A DNA stretch of 52,013 nucleotides from an uncultured Eubacteriales bacterium (GTDB lineage: Bacteria > Bacillota > Clostridia > Lachnospirales > Lachnospiraceae), in assembly GCA_949292795.1 (NCBI GenBank), contig CASFBR010000089.1, positions 1-52,013 of the forward strand, given 5' to 3'. The position numbers were made by a program, and so were the translations under genes. Shown here in pieces: positions 8,015-15,344 of the stretch; the first letter of the stretch is position 1; each line of letters starts with the position of its first letter. A model generated the notes under the pieces. That model worked only from the letters and a program-made list of their open reading frames with translations. It was not told where the DNA came from and made no database searches.

Positions 8015-8164
8015 CAAAAGGCAGCACGGCTGCCCCGATAAGCTGCAAAGGCAGCGCGGCTGCCCGGACGGGATGCAAAGGCAGCACGGCTGCTCCGATA
8101 AGCTGCAAAGGCAGCGCGGCTGCCCCGACAGGGTACAAGAGCAGCACGGCTGTCCCGATAGGAT
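8015..8164. repeat. Five-unit 30-bp tandem repeat (minisatellite)
   Basis: Five units repeat with an exact 30-bp period; the core GCAGCACGGCTG or GCAGCGCGGCTG recurs at 8021, 8051, 8081, 8111 and 8141. Each core GGCAGC-ACG-GCTGCC is itself a hairpin. Units alternate: 1 and 3 continue CCGATAAGCTG, while 2 and 4 differ in their second half. It lies between the stops of the cupin gene and the minus-strand gene that ends at 8183. Confidence 0.9.
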
Positions 8165-8182
8165 TGGGGACTGCCGTGTATA

Positions 8183-8464
8183 TTAAATGTGTGTGTTTGC
8201 GTTGAGGATGCCTGCTTTTTTGGCCTCATCCCATGTTTCTTTATGCTGTTCATACTGGTTATTGATCCACTGGATTGCGGCATCATAGCCGTCCTCATCC
8301 CAGGAAAAGCCTTTTCGGGTCTTGTATTTATCTGCCGTATAGTCAAAGGCAAAGGGCTCGGGAAAGGTGTAGGCTGCCAGCTCATCGCCTTCTTTGCGAA
8401 GGATAAACTGCATACCGCCGCCGGAGCCATTGGAGCCATAAACGGCCAGATTTTTTAACAGCAT
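8183..8464 (-). CDS. Small conserved protein of unknown function
   Basis: A 93-residue soluble protein beginning MLLKNLAVYGSNG and containing MQFILRKEGDELAAYTFPEPFAFDY and an acidic helical C-terminal half. I do not recognise a named domain; the general layout (LRKEGDELxxYTxPEPxxxD) looks like a conserved uncharacterised clostridial family. ATG 8464 is chosen for AAAGGA at five bases; longer in-frame starts to 8539 lack one. The 30-bp minisatellite begins about 20 bp past its stop. Confidence 0.6.
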   Translation of the reverse strand: MLLKNLAVYGSNGSGGGMQFILRKEGDELAAYTFPEPFAFDYTADKYKTRKGFSWDEDGYDAAIQWINNQYEQHKETWDEAKKAGILNANTHI

Positions 8465-8696
8465 CGGTTTCCTTTTTAAAATCATGATCGAATCGCTCTT
8501 TTCTGTACTGCAATTTTGAATTTCATTTACACCATACAATAAATTTCTTCATTTTTCAATCGTATTTTGTAATCCTTTCCATCTGTTGCGGCAAATGCAC
8601 CCTTTATCATACGCTCTTTTGTTTCCGGGGTTTATGCCAGATTAAAATTTTGAAGGTTTTGCTATGCTACAATGCCTCCGAAAGGAGGTGGACGCT

Positions 8697-8915
8697 GTGA
8701 AAAATTACTATATGTTTATTGGCCGGAATGTGAAAAAGGCCCGCAAAGCTGCCGGAATGACCCAGGAGGACCTGGCCTGGACACTGGATGTATCTTTAAG
8801 TACGATCAGCCGTCTGGAATGCGGAAGAACGATGGTCAGCATTGAACGGCTCATGGAGATTGCCCAGATATTAAATGTTTTTGCCGGTGACCTGTTAAAA
8901 TATGACGGCGAATAG
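8697..8915 (+). CDS. XRE-family helix-turn-helix regulator, 72 residues
   Basis: A single HTH_XRE domain: NVKKARKAAGMTQEDLAWTLDVSLSTISRLECGRTMVSIERLMEIAQIL, with no ligand domain. The start is GTG 8697, eight bases after AAAGGAGG; an upstream ATG in frame overlaps that site and is less likely. An extended -10 box TGC-TACAAT (8665-8673) lies close upstream. Target unknown; such small Cro/C1-like proteins often autoregulate. A terminator follows the stop. Confidence 0.8.
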   Translation: MKNYYMFIGRNVKKARKAAGMTQEDLAWTLDVSLSTISRLECGRTMVSIERLMEIAQILNVFAGDLLKYDGE

Positions 8916-8925
8916 TGCCTGGGAT

Positions 8926-8955
8926 CGGGGAGTCTTTGACTCCCGCTCCTTTTAT
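8926..8955 (+). terminator. Terminator after the XRE gene
   Basis: GGGAGTC (8928-8934) and GACTCCC (8938-8944) pair around a TTT loop, followed by CTCCTTTTAT. Confidence 0.7.
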
Positions 8956-8969
8956 ATTCCAGATATATA

Positions 8970-9048
8970 GATACATAATTACAAGATACATAATTACAGA
9001 TATTCCAGAAAATTATGCCCGTGGAGCAAAAAAATTATGCCGGCGGAG
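8970..9048. repeat. Two short direct repeats
   Basis: GATACATAATTACA occurs twice with a 15-bp period (8970-8983 and 8985-8998). Right after it, AAATTATGCC followed by GGAGC occurs twice with a period of about 26 bp. No function is evident. Confidence 0.6.
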
Positions 9049-9086
9049 CGCCTTGCTTTAGAAGCGAAAATTTTGTGAAAAAGGGA

Positions 9087-9114
9087 TTGAAATATTTTTT
9101 CACGGTGCTATAAT
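9087..9114 (+). promoter_or_regulatory. Promoter of tRNA-Val
   Basis: TTGAAA (9087-9092), 16-bp spacer, then an extended -10, TGC-TATAAT (-10 at 9109-9114), ten bases before the tRNA 5' end. Confidence 0.75.
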
Positions 9115-9123
9115 AAAGTCAAT

Positions 9124-9197
9124 GGAAACATAGCTCAGCCGGGATGAGCGTTCGCCTCACACGCGAGAGGTCATGGGTTCGAGCCCCATTGTTTCCA
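9124..9197 (+). tRNA. tRNA-Val, anticodon CAC
   Basis: A complete 74-nt cloverleaf. The acceptor stem GGAAACA/TGTTTCC has seven pairs. The D stem is GCTC/GAGC, the anticodon stem TTCGC/GCGAG with loop CTCACAC, and the T stem ATGGG/CCCAT with loop TTCGAGC. The anticodon CAC at loop positions 34-36 reads GUG. Discriminator base A9197 is followed by a T-run; CCA is not encoded and must be added. The T-run probably also ends transcription. Confidence 0.95.
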
Positions 9198-9293
9198 TTT
9201 TTTTATTGCTGTTTTTTAATGGCTGCGGCAATAAGAAGGAATACTGCTGTGCAGGATTCTGTGCCTGCGGCGGGGCGCATAAGCGACATCTTC

Positions 9294-9351
9294 CACTGCA
9301 TAAAAGCCCGTCTCAGGTATACCGGTATCTGAGACGGGCTTTTATGCAGTG
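9294..9351. terminator. Bidirectional terminator, 23-bp perfect stem
   Basis: The arms at 9294-9316 and 9329-9351 are perfect reverse complements; the core is GCCCGTCTCAG with CTGAGACGGGC and TTTTAT on either strand. It lies between tRNA-Val (plus) and rplY (minus) and should stop both. Confidence 0.85.
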
Positions 9352-9439
9352 CGCCTATCGGCGTATATTTTAATTCTTTAAAAACACGAATTTATTTTTA
9401 AATAATTTATTTAAAAAATATTTAAAAAATGATGTTGAA

Positions 9440-10027
9440 TTATTCTTCGGCTGCTTCAGTATCTTCACTGTCTTCAGGAGCTGTATTATGAACCTCTGTT
9501 ACCGTAACGATGATGGCATCCAGGTCCGTGAGTACATCGACATCTTTGTTGCTGGCAATTTCAAGGTCTTTTACGCGGATCGTATCGCCGGCCTTCATAT
9601 GTCCCACATCAATCACAACTTTTTCAACCAGTGCCGATGGCAGGGCACGATAGGAAATTTCTGTAAGCTGCTGCTGCAAAACACCGGTCGTTACTTTTTC
9701 ATGATCGTGTAAAACAATTTCGGCAACGGAATGAACCTTTTCGCCGCTGACTAATGCCTGGAAATCCATTTCAAGAATACGGTGCTTCATGGAATCATAA
9801 TCGATCTCTTTGATCAATACATCCATCATCTCGCCATCGACATTCAGCATGATCTGACCGCCTTTGCCGGTCGTCTTAAGAAGCTGCTCAGCATCCTTTA
9901 CTGCAATTTTTACAGGAATTGAATTGGTAATCTTTTTACCAAAAACATTACCCGTAACATAGCCTTCCCTTCTAAGCTTTTTTGCCTTTGTTGACATGTC
10001 TCTTTTTTCAGCTTTTAAAGTATTCAT
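9440..10027 (-). CDS. rplY: 50S ribosomal protein L25 (general stress protein Ctc type)
   Basis: A 195-residue 5S-rRNA-binding ribosomal protein of the long Ctc type. The N-terminal L25 domain spans about residues 1-90 (LRREGYVTGNVFGKK, DVLIKEIDYD), and the TL5-like C-terminal domain about 95-180 (VHSVAEIVLHDHEKVTTGVLQQQLTEISY, HMKAGDTIRVKDLE). An acidic tail (PEDSEDTEAAEE) ends it. The start follows GGAGG. It has its own promoter about 120 bp upstream (extended -10 at 10147-10152, minus strand). Confidence 0.93.
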   Translation of the reverse strand: MNTLKAEKRDMSTKAKKLRREGYVTGNVFGKKITNSIPVKIAVKDAEQLLKTTGKGGQIMLNVDGEMMDVLIKEIDYDSMKHRILEMDFQALVSGEKVHSVAEIVLHDHEKVTTGVLQQQLTEISYRALPSALVEKVVIDVGHMKAGDTIRVKDLEIASNKDVDVLTDLDAIIVTVTEVHNTAPEDSEDTEAAEE

Positions 10028-10140
10028 TTTATCTTTTCCTCCAAATCACTGATGCGTTGCTTAGGGGCCTGCTCATTGAAAGCTTCAATAACCGTTGGAA
10101 CTTTTTTAAAGAGGTCTCGTAAGTATGTCCTTTACGTTAC

Positions 10141-10166
10141 GGCTTTATTATAGCACCGTAAAAAAA
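10141..10166 (-). promoter_or_regulatory. Promoter of rplY
   Basis: On the minus strand ACGGTGCTATAATAAAG gives an extended -10 (TGC-TATAAT, 10147-10152). The surrounding 26 bases match the tRNA-Val promoter at all but two positions. A clear -35 is not seen. Confidence 0.65.
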
Positions 10167-10240
10167 TAAAAGATGACCAAAAATGAGATGAAATTCAGGC
10201 ATTTTTTCGCGATTTTTCAAAATCTTTTCAGAATCGCCGC

Positions 10241-10268
10241 TTGTTTTCTTTTTTTTATCCGCTATAAT
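10241..10268 (+). promoter_or_regulatory. Promoter of the PepSY lipoprotein gene
   Basis: TTGTTT (10241-10246), 16-bp T-rich spacer, TATAAT (10263-10268). The leader to the start at 10359 is about 85 nt. With the rplY promoter this explains the 331-bp gap 10028-10358. Confidence 0.6.
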
Positions 10269-10358
10269 ATTTTTAGAGCTTTTAATGTTTTTTTAATCTT
10301 CATCATTTATAGTATAGACATCAAAGGAAAACAGATTAAGAAAGAGAGGTTGTTTATT

Positions 10359-11117
10359 ATGATGAAGAAACGTAATTTTTTATTTTTAGCAGCAATGACC
10401 GCAATGGCATTCAGTCTGGCCGCAGGCTGCGGGCAGCGGGGCAGCGGGGATGCTTCGGGTTCAGATGCTTCTGCTCAAAGCAGTGTTTCTCCCAAATATG
10501 AAACATCGGCCGGCAGTACTGCCAATGTACAGACGGAACAGACAACGCTGAGCCAGGATGGAGCCGATGGGACACAGACCCGGGTACAGCAGGAAAGTAC
10601 CGGACAGACGCAGAACGCAGACATACAGGTACAGACCGTAGACGGGCAGGATACGGCGATCACAGGGGATGAAGCCAAAGCCGCGGCGTTGGCCGATGCC
10701 GGGATTGATGCGTCAGAGGTGACACATATACGGGTTAAGAAAGACTGGGATGACGGCCGCAATATTTATGAAGTTGAATTTTATGTTGGCCGTGAAGAAT
10801 ATGATTATGATATTGATGCCGATACCGGTGTGATTTTAAGCAAAGACTATGACATTGATGATGATTTTTATAATGGTCAAAATGGTCAGGGTACAGGCTC
10901 AGATGGTAATATTATTTCCGAGGATGAGGCGATTAGCATCGTTCTTGACCGTGTGGACGGGGCTGCGGCTTCGGACGTCCGGATGAAGTTGGATTACGAT
11001 GATGGCCGCGCTTATTACGAAGGCGAGATTTACTACAATAATACAGAATATGAATTTGAGATGAATGCCGCCACCGGGGAGATTCTTGAGTGGAGTGAGG
11101 AACACTACGGCAGATAA
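10359..11117 (+). CDS. PepSY-domain lipoprotein
   Basis: A 252-residue exported lipoprotein. The signal peptide ends LAAGC with Cys24 as the lipidated residue. A long Ser/Thr/Gln-rich linker (about 25-105) follows. Two PepSY domains come next, at about 105-165 (DEAKAAALADAGIDASEVTHIRVKKDWDD split by the usual YEVEFYVGREEYDYDIDADTG) and 180-250 (DEAISIVLDRVDG, YYEGEIYYNNTEYEFEMNAATG). PepSY proteins commonly inhibit or tune proteases and extracytoplasmic signalling. It lies 66 bp ahead of a two-component system, so it is probably a sensor partner or a target of it. The start at 10359 follows AGAGAGG; an in-frame upstream extension would hide the signal peptide. Confidence 0.8.
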   Translation: MMKKRNFLFLAAMTAMAFSLAAGCGQRGSGDASGSDASAQSSVSPKYETSAGSTANVQTEQTTLSQDGADGTQTRVQQESTGQTQNADIQVQTVDGQDTAITGDEAKAAALADAGIDASEVTHIRVKKDWDDGRNIYEVEFYVGREEYDYDIDADTGVILSKDYDIDDDFYNGQNGQGTGSDGNIISEDEAISIVLDRVDGAAASDVRMKLDYDDGRAYYEGEIYYNNTEYEFEMNAATGEILEWSEEHYGR

Positions 11118-11134
11118 TCGGGAAAACTACCGGA

Positions 11135-11161
11135 CATCCGGCGGAACTTATCCGCCGGATG
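11135..11161 (+). other. Intercistronic hairpin between PepSY gene and response regulator
   Basis: CATCCGGCGGA and TCCGCCGGATG form an 11-bp perfect stem with loop ACTTA and no T-run. It may stabilise the upstream mRNA or slow read-through rather than terminate. Confidence 0.6.
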
Positions 11162-11183
11162 CGGTAATGCAGGAGGTTTTAAG

Positions 11184-11858
11184 GTGCGTATTTTACTGGC
11201 AGAGGATCAAAAAGATTTAAATAACCTGCTGGCACAGAGGCTGAGACGGGAAAATTACAGTGTGGATGCCTGCTACAACGGCCAGGAAGCGCTGGAGTAT
11301 ATGGAAGGCGCGCAATATGACGCGGTAATCATGGACATTATGATGCCGAAAATGAGCGGACTTGAAGCGCTTAAGGTGATCCGGTCAAAGAAAAATTATG
11401 TGCCGGTCCTTCTCCTGACTGCTATGGATAGCGTGGCAGACCGTGTCCGGGGGCTGGACGCGGGCGCCGATGATTATCTTGTAAAGCCGTTTGCTTTTGA
11501 GGAGCTTATGGCACGGATACGGGTGCTGCTTAGAAAACCGGCGGCCGTTCAGACGAATGTCTATACCGTAGGCGACCTGGAAGTTCATGTGGATACGATG
11601 AAGGTGCTTCGGGGGCAAAAGGAGATACGGCTGTCCGGAAAGGAATTTACGCTGCTGCGCTACATGGCTCAAAATGCAGGGATCGTCCTGTCAAGAGAGC
11701 GCCTGGAGCAGCATATATGGAATTATGATTTTTGCGGCGGCTCAAATGTTATTGATGTGTATATCCGCTATCTGCGCAAAAAAATCGATGACGGATTTCC
11801 CAAGAAGCTGATCCATACGATCCGCGGCGCCGGCTATGTACTTAAGGAGGATGAATGA
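11184..11858 (+). CDS. OmpR/PhoB-family response regulator
   Basis: A 224-residue two-domain DNA-binding regulator. Receiver: acidic pair E7/D8, phosphoacceptor D51 in AVIMDIMMPKMSG, switch Thr in LLTAMD and Lys in DDYLVKPF. The winged-helix output domain (about 125-224) includes LSGKEFTLLRYMAQNAGIVLSRERLEQHIWNYD split around the recognition region and VDVYIRYLRKKID. The start is GTG 11184 after AGGAGG. It overlaps the histidine kinase by four bases (ATGA), so the two are translationally coupled. Target genes are unknown; the preceding PepSY gene is the obvious candidate. Confidence 0.93.
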   Translation: MRILLAEDQKDLNNLLAQRLRRENYSVDACYNGQEALEYMEGAQYDAVIMDIMMPKMSGLEALKVIRSKKNYVPVLLLTAMDSVADRVRGLDAGADDYLVKPFAFEELMARIRVLLRKPAAVQTNVYTVGDLEVHVDTMKVLRGQKEIRLSGKEFTLLRYMAQNAGIVLSRERLEQHIWNYDFCGGSNVIDVYIRYLRKKIDDGFPKKLIHTIRGAGYVLKEDE

Positions 11859-13240
11859 AAAAATTATCTCTGAAAATGAAGCTGACGCTCGCATATACAT
11901 TGCTGATGACGCTGGTTGTGTGCTGTATTTTGTTTTTACTGTTTGCCATCGGCAATCAGCAGATATTATCCTCAGTGCAGCAAAGACTGAGGATTTCTGT
12001 GTATGATGCGGTCGGAGATATTGATTATGATGAGGGAATACTGGAGTTTGACTCGGATATTGGCGACCTGGAATACGGCGTTTATTTATCCGTTTACGCT
12101 TCCGATGGCACATGGCTTTACGGACGGGTACCCCAGGGCTTTTCTAATACTCAGCCTTTTGAGGACGGCAATTTAAGGATGGTGCGGGAAAATGGCCGCG
12201 ATTATGCAGTGATGGATAGTTATGCTGCCATAGAAGGCTACGGCAATGTCTATATCCGAGGGGTTGCTTCGGTGTCTGCTGCGGAGGAGGGCGTCTTTGT
12301 AATCCGCAATATCGCTCTTGTTTTTTTGCCGCTTTTAGTCGCTGTGACGGCGGTTTTGGGTTATTTTCTGATCCGAAGGACACTGCGGCCGGTGCGTCTA
12401 ATGACAGAAACCGTTCAGGAAATCTGCCGGGATAACGATCTTTCCCGCAGGGTCGCCCTGGGCAGCGGCAGTGATGAGATTTACCGGCTGGCGCAGACGT
12501 TTGATAACATGCTTGACCAGATCGAGACAGGTTTTAAGCGGGAACGGCAGTTTACATCGGACGTGTCCCACGAGCTGCGCACACCGGTGGCAGCGATGCT
12601 GCTTGAGTGCGAGGAGCTGCTGCATGACGCACAGCTGGATGATTCTGCGAGAGCCGGTGTGGAGTTTTTGTATCAGAAGGTAAATTATCTATCGTCCATG
12701 ATCGCTCAGCTTTTGCTTTTATCCCGCGCGGATCAGGGACGGCAGACGCTTGTGATGGAAAACGTTGATCTTTCCGAACTGATGGAAATGGCTGCGCTTG
12801 AGGCGGAGGAGATGGCCAAAGCCAAAGAAATTACCGTAAGCCTTGAGGCGGCTGACGGGCTTTGTGTATGGGGAGATGAGACACTGCTGATCCGCATGGT
12901 GATGAACCTGTTGGAAAATGCAGTGAATTACGGAAAGCCAGGCGGGCATATCGGCATCCGTCTGTGGGCCGAAAATCAGACGGTGCACGGAAGTATTAAA
13001 GACGACGGGATCGGGATTGCACCGGAGCAGCTTGCGCATATATGGGAACGTTTTTATCAGGCCGATCCGGCCCGCAGCGCCCCAAACAGCTCCGGACTGG
13101 GGCTCTCCATGGTCGCATGGATCATTGAAGCGCATCACGGACAGATTTTTGCCAAAAGCACGCCCGGTCAGGGGAGCTGCTTTACATTCGTACTGCCAGC
13201 CCGGATTGACTTTTGTAAAAATACGGATTATAATTCCTAA
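11855..13240 (+). CDS. Membrane sensor histidine kinase
   Basis: A 461-residue kinase. TM1 spans about 12-33. A 110-residue extracytoplasmic sensor rich in Asp/Tyr follows. TM2 spans about 150-173, then a HAMP segment, then a HisKA domain with phosphoacceptor His239 in FTSDVSHELRTPVAAML. The HATPase domain has the N box MNLLENAVNYGKPGG, G1 DDGIGIAPEQ and G2 SGLGLSMV. It works with the overlapping response regulator. The acidic external domain could sense cations or cationic peptides, but that is inference only. Confidence 0.93.
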   Translation: MKKLSLKMKLTLAYTLLMTLVVCCILFLLFAIGNQQILSSVQQRLRISVYDAVGDIDYDEGILEFDSDIGDLEYGVYLSVYASDGTWLYGRVPQGFSNTQPFEDGNLRMVRENGRDYAVMDSYAAIEGYGNVYIRGVASVSAAEEGVFVIRNIALVFLPLLVAVTAVLGYFLIRRTLRPVRLMTETVQEICRDNDLSRRVALGSGSDEIYRLAQTFDNMLDQIETGFKRERQFTSDVSHELRTPVAAMLLECEELLHDAQLDDSARAGVEFLYQKVNYLSSMIAQLLLLSRADQGRQTLVMENVDLSELMEMAALEAEEMAKAKEITVSLEAADGLCVWGDETLLIRMVMNLLENAVNYGKPGGHIGIRLWAENQTVHGSIKDDGIGIAPEQLAHIWERFYQADPARSAPNSSGLGLSMVAWIIEAHHGQIFAKSTPGQGSCFTFVLPARIDFCKNTDYNS

Positions 13241-13261
13241 AAAGGAATGTGGGGGATGCGA

Positions 13262-13672
13262 ATGTGTGAATTACCGCAAAAAAGAATGACGCCTGAAGTA
13301 CTTTGGGAGTCTGTGAAGGCATGTGAGGGACAGCAGTTTTTTACAGCCAAGGGCCTTCCGTTTCAATATACGATCAAAGGCGGGGAAATGATTGTGGACC
13401 GCCGGGAAAAGGCCAAATCCATTACCCGCTCTACGGTGTTTCGTGCTTATGAAAAGCTGTGGGACGCAAAAGCGGCCGGAGAACCGGTATCCGGCCCCAA
13501 AAAGCTGGGCGTTTTCGGCGCTCCATATATATGGAGTATACTTACAGCCTATTTCCGGAGTTTAAAATTTAGCAGGTTTAAGGTTTTAATTGCCGTGCCC
13601 CTTGCATATATTGTATCAGCACAAGCGGACGTAAGCTCCCGCGCAGCGATGCGCAAAGCTGTGCCGATATGA
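13262..13672 (+). CDS. Hypothetical protein
   Basis: About 136 residues from ATG 13262, placed after a G-rich site; ATGs at 13247 and 13256 are alternatives. The first 85 residues look like a soluble, conserved domain (MTPEVLWESVKACEGQQFFTA, IKGGEMIVDRREKAKSITRS, AYEKLWDAKAAG). The tail after FGAPYIW is of different character and ends in a run of small residues. An (AT)4 tract at 13525-13532 lies exactly at that change. A frame shift there would give a tail ending YLQPISGV and a stop near 13563, so the annotated C-terminus may not be the ancestral one. Function unknown. Confidence 0.5.
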   Translation: MCELPQKRMTPEVLWESVKACEGQQFFTAKGLPFQYTIKGGEMIVDRREKAKSITRSTVFRAYEKLWDAKAAGEPVSGPKKLGVFGAPYIWSILTAYFRSLKFSRFKVLIAVPLAYIVSAQADVSSRAAMRKAVPI

Positions 13673-13692
13673 TTGATGGAAGGGGTATTTTT

Positions 13693-15165
13693 ATGGAACA
13701 GTTTCATGTATATAAAGATATACAGGCCCGCACCGGCGGGGAAATATACATAGGCGTTGTTGGCCCGGTGCGTACCGGAAAGTCTACATTTATCCGCAGG
13801 TTCATGGAGCTTGCAATGATCCCGAATATGGAGGAAAAGGACCGGGCCATGGCAACGGATGAGATTCCGGTCAGCGGCAAAGGACGGATGATCACCACGG
13901 TCGAGCCGAAGTTTATTCCTAAAAATGCGGTGGATGTACAGATGGACAGTGAGACGCTTGTAAAAATGAGGCTGATCGACTGCGTCGGCTTTATGGTGGA
14001 CGGCGCCTCGGGCCATATGGAGGAAGATCATGAACGCATGGTCAAGACCCCCTGGTTTGACGAGGAGATTCCATTTAGCCGTGCCGCACACATTGGTACG
14101 GAAAAGGTCATCCGTGATCATTCCACGATTGGTATTGTCATGACCTGCGACGGCAGCTTTGGCGAGCTGCCCCGGGAAGCCTTTGCCGGGCCGGAAGAAC
14201 AGACGGTTGAGGAGCTTAAAAGGATCGGCAAGCCCTTCGTGATCATCATTAATTCTGCAAAGCCTTACGCAGATACGGCGCATCAGCTTGAGCTGCAGCT
14301 GTCCATGAAGTATTCAGTGGCAGCAATCGCCGTAAACTGTGATCAGCTCCGGAAGGAAGATATTCACAGGATCATGGAAGCGCTGCTGTTTGAGTTCCCC
14401 GTATGCCAGATCAATTTTTATACACCGAAATGGATGGATATACTGCCCGATACCCATCCTCTGAAAACAGCCGTTATACAAAGCGTAAAGGCCTACCTTT
14501 CAGACGTCAATGTGATCCGGGATGTACGGCTTTGCCAGGAGCTGCTTAAAAATGACTATATGGATAAATTTTTTATTGAAGAGATCGACATGGCATCCGG
14601 GACCGTAAGGATTACGTTATCTTTTGAAATGAAGTATTATTATGAGCTGCTCTCATCCGTGCTGGGATGCACGATCAAGGGTGAATATGAGCTGTTTAAG
14701 GTGATGAAAGAGCTGGCAGCCAAAAAGCAGGAGTTTGATAAGGTATCTGCCGCTATTAACGAGGTACATCAGAAAGGCTACGGCGTTGTTACAGCCGGAC
14801 GTGAGGAGACGGCGATCATGGAGCCGGAGCTTGTTAAGCATGGCAGTAAATACGGGGTCAATATCCGGGCCAGCGCACCGTCCATACACATGATCAGTGC
14901 AGGAATTGAGACAGAAATCGCGCCGATTGTAGGAACCTCTCAGCAGGCGCAGGACCTGGTCGACTATATACGCAGTGCCCAGGAGGGCGGCGATGCTGCA
15001 ATCTGGGATACACTGATTTTCGGAAAATCCATCGGAGAGCTTGTGGATGAAGGGATGAAGAGCAAGATCGCACGGCTCACAGATGAATGTCAGCTCAAGC
15101 TTCAGGAAACACTGCGCAAGATTATCAATGACAGCCGTGGAAATATTATTTTCGTAATTATCTGA
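13693..15165 (+). CDS. spoIVA: Stage IV sporulation protein A (spore coat morphogenetic ATPase)
   Basis: A 490-residue ATPase that polymerises on the forespore surface and anchors the basement layer of the spore coat. The N-terminal P-loop is GPVRTGKST at residues 24-32; the TRAFAC-like domain has LIDCVGFMVDG and the later IIINSAKPY. A long helical middle and C-terminal domain ends in the characteristic hydrophobic GNIIFVII. ATG 13693 follows GGAAGGGG; an upstream in-frame ATG at 13669 is less well placed. Expression from sigma-E is expected from known biology, though I did not identify the promoter. It shows the organism makes or once made endospores. Confidence 0.96.
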   Translation: MEQFHVYKDIQARTGGEIYIGVVGPVRTGKSTFIRRFMELAMIPNMEEKDRAMATDEIPVSGKGRMITTVEPKFIPKNAVDVQMDSETLVKMRLIDCVGFMVDGASGHMEEDHERMVKTPWFDEEIPFSRAAHIGTEKVIRDHSTIGIVMTCDGSFGELPREAFAGPEEQTVEELKRIGKPFVIIINSAKPYADTAHQLELQLSMKYSVAAIAVNCDQLRKEDIHRIMEALLFEFPVCQINFYTPKWMDILPDTHPLKTAVIQSVKAYLSDVNVIRDVRLCQELLKNDYMDKFFIEEIDMASGTVRITLSFEMKYYYELLSSVLGCTIKGEYELFKVMKELAAKKQEFDKVSAAINEVHQKGYGVVTAGREETAIMEPELVKHGSKYGVNIRASAPSIHMISAGIETEIAPIVGTSQQAQDLVDYIRSAQEGGDAAIWDTLIFGKSIGELVDEGMKSKIARLTDECQLKLQETLRKIINDSRGNIIFVII

Positions 15166-15180
15166 ATATTTGATGGAAGA

Positions 15181-15218
15181 GGCCGCGTTTCCTTGCAGGG
15201 AGGCGCGGCTGTATTTTT
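15181..15218 (+). terminator. Terminator of spoIVA
   Basis: GCCGCG (15182-15187) with inner TTTCC pairs GGGAGG-CGCGGC (to 15209), then TGTATTTTT. Confidence 0.75.
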
Positions 15219-15245
15219 CCTGAATCTGGACACCCCGGTTTAAAA

Positions 15246-15285
15246 TCATGAATAAGGGATTGAAAGTCATGAATAAGGGATTGAA
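15246..15285 (+). repeat. 19-bp direct repeat in leader of radical SAM gene
   Basis: TCATGAATAAGGGATTGAA occurs twice (15246-15264 and 15267-15285) with a 21-bp period, about 60 bp before the next gene. It could be a duplicated regulator site or a neutral duplication. Confidence 0.7.
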
Positions 15286-15344
15286 TTTCGCCTGGAATAA
15301 GAATACACTTAAGTTAGAGAAATTACCGCGAAGGAGGCTGTCCT

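Noticed and set aside
8015..8164. Possible CRISPR array
   Set aside because: The 30-bp units abut one another with no unique spacers, and no cas genes are in the window.
7938..8439. Minus-strand frames through the 30-bp repeat giving ten-residue repeats
   Set aside because: They have no ribosome binding site and overlap the better-supported gene at 8183-8464; their openness follows from the period being a multiple of three.
9144..9373. Small plus-strand frames over the tRNA and following hairpin
   Set aside because: They run through tRNA-Val and a 23-bp terminator stem; no start site supports translation.
13549..14283. Minus-strand frame of about 244 codons opposite spoIVA
   Set aside because: It overlaps spoIVA, whose family motifs are clear; the antisense product has biased composition and no family features.
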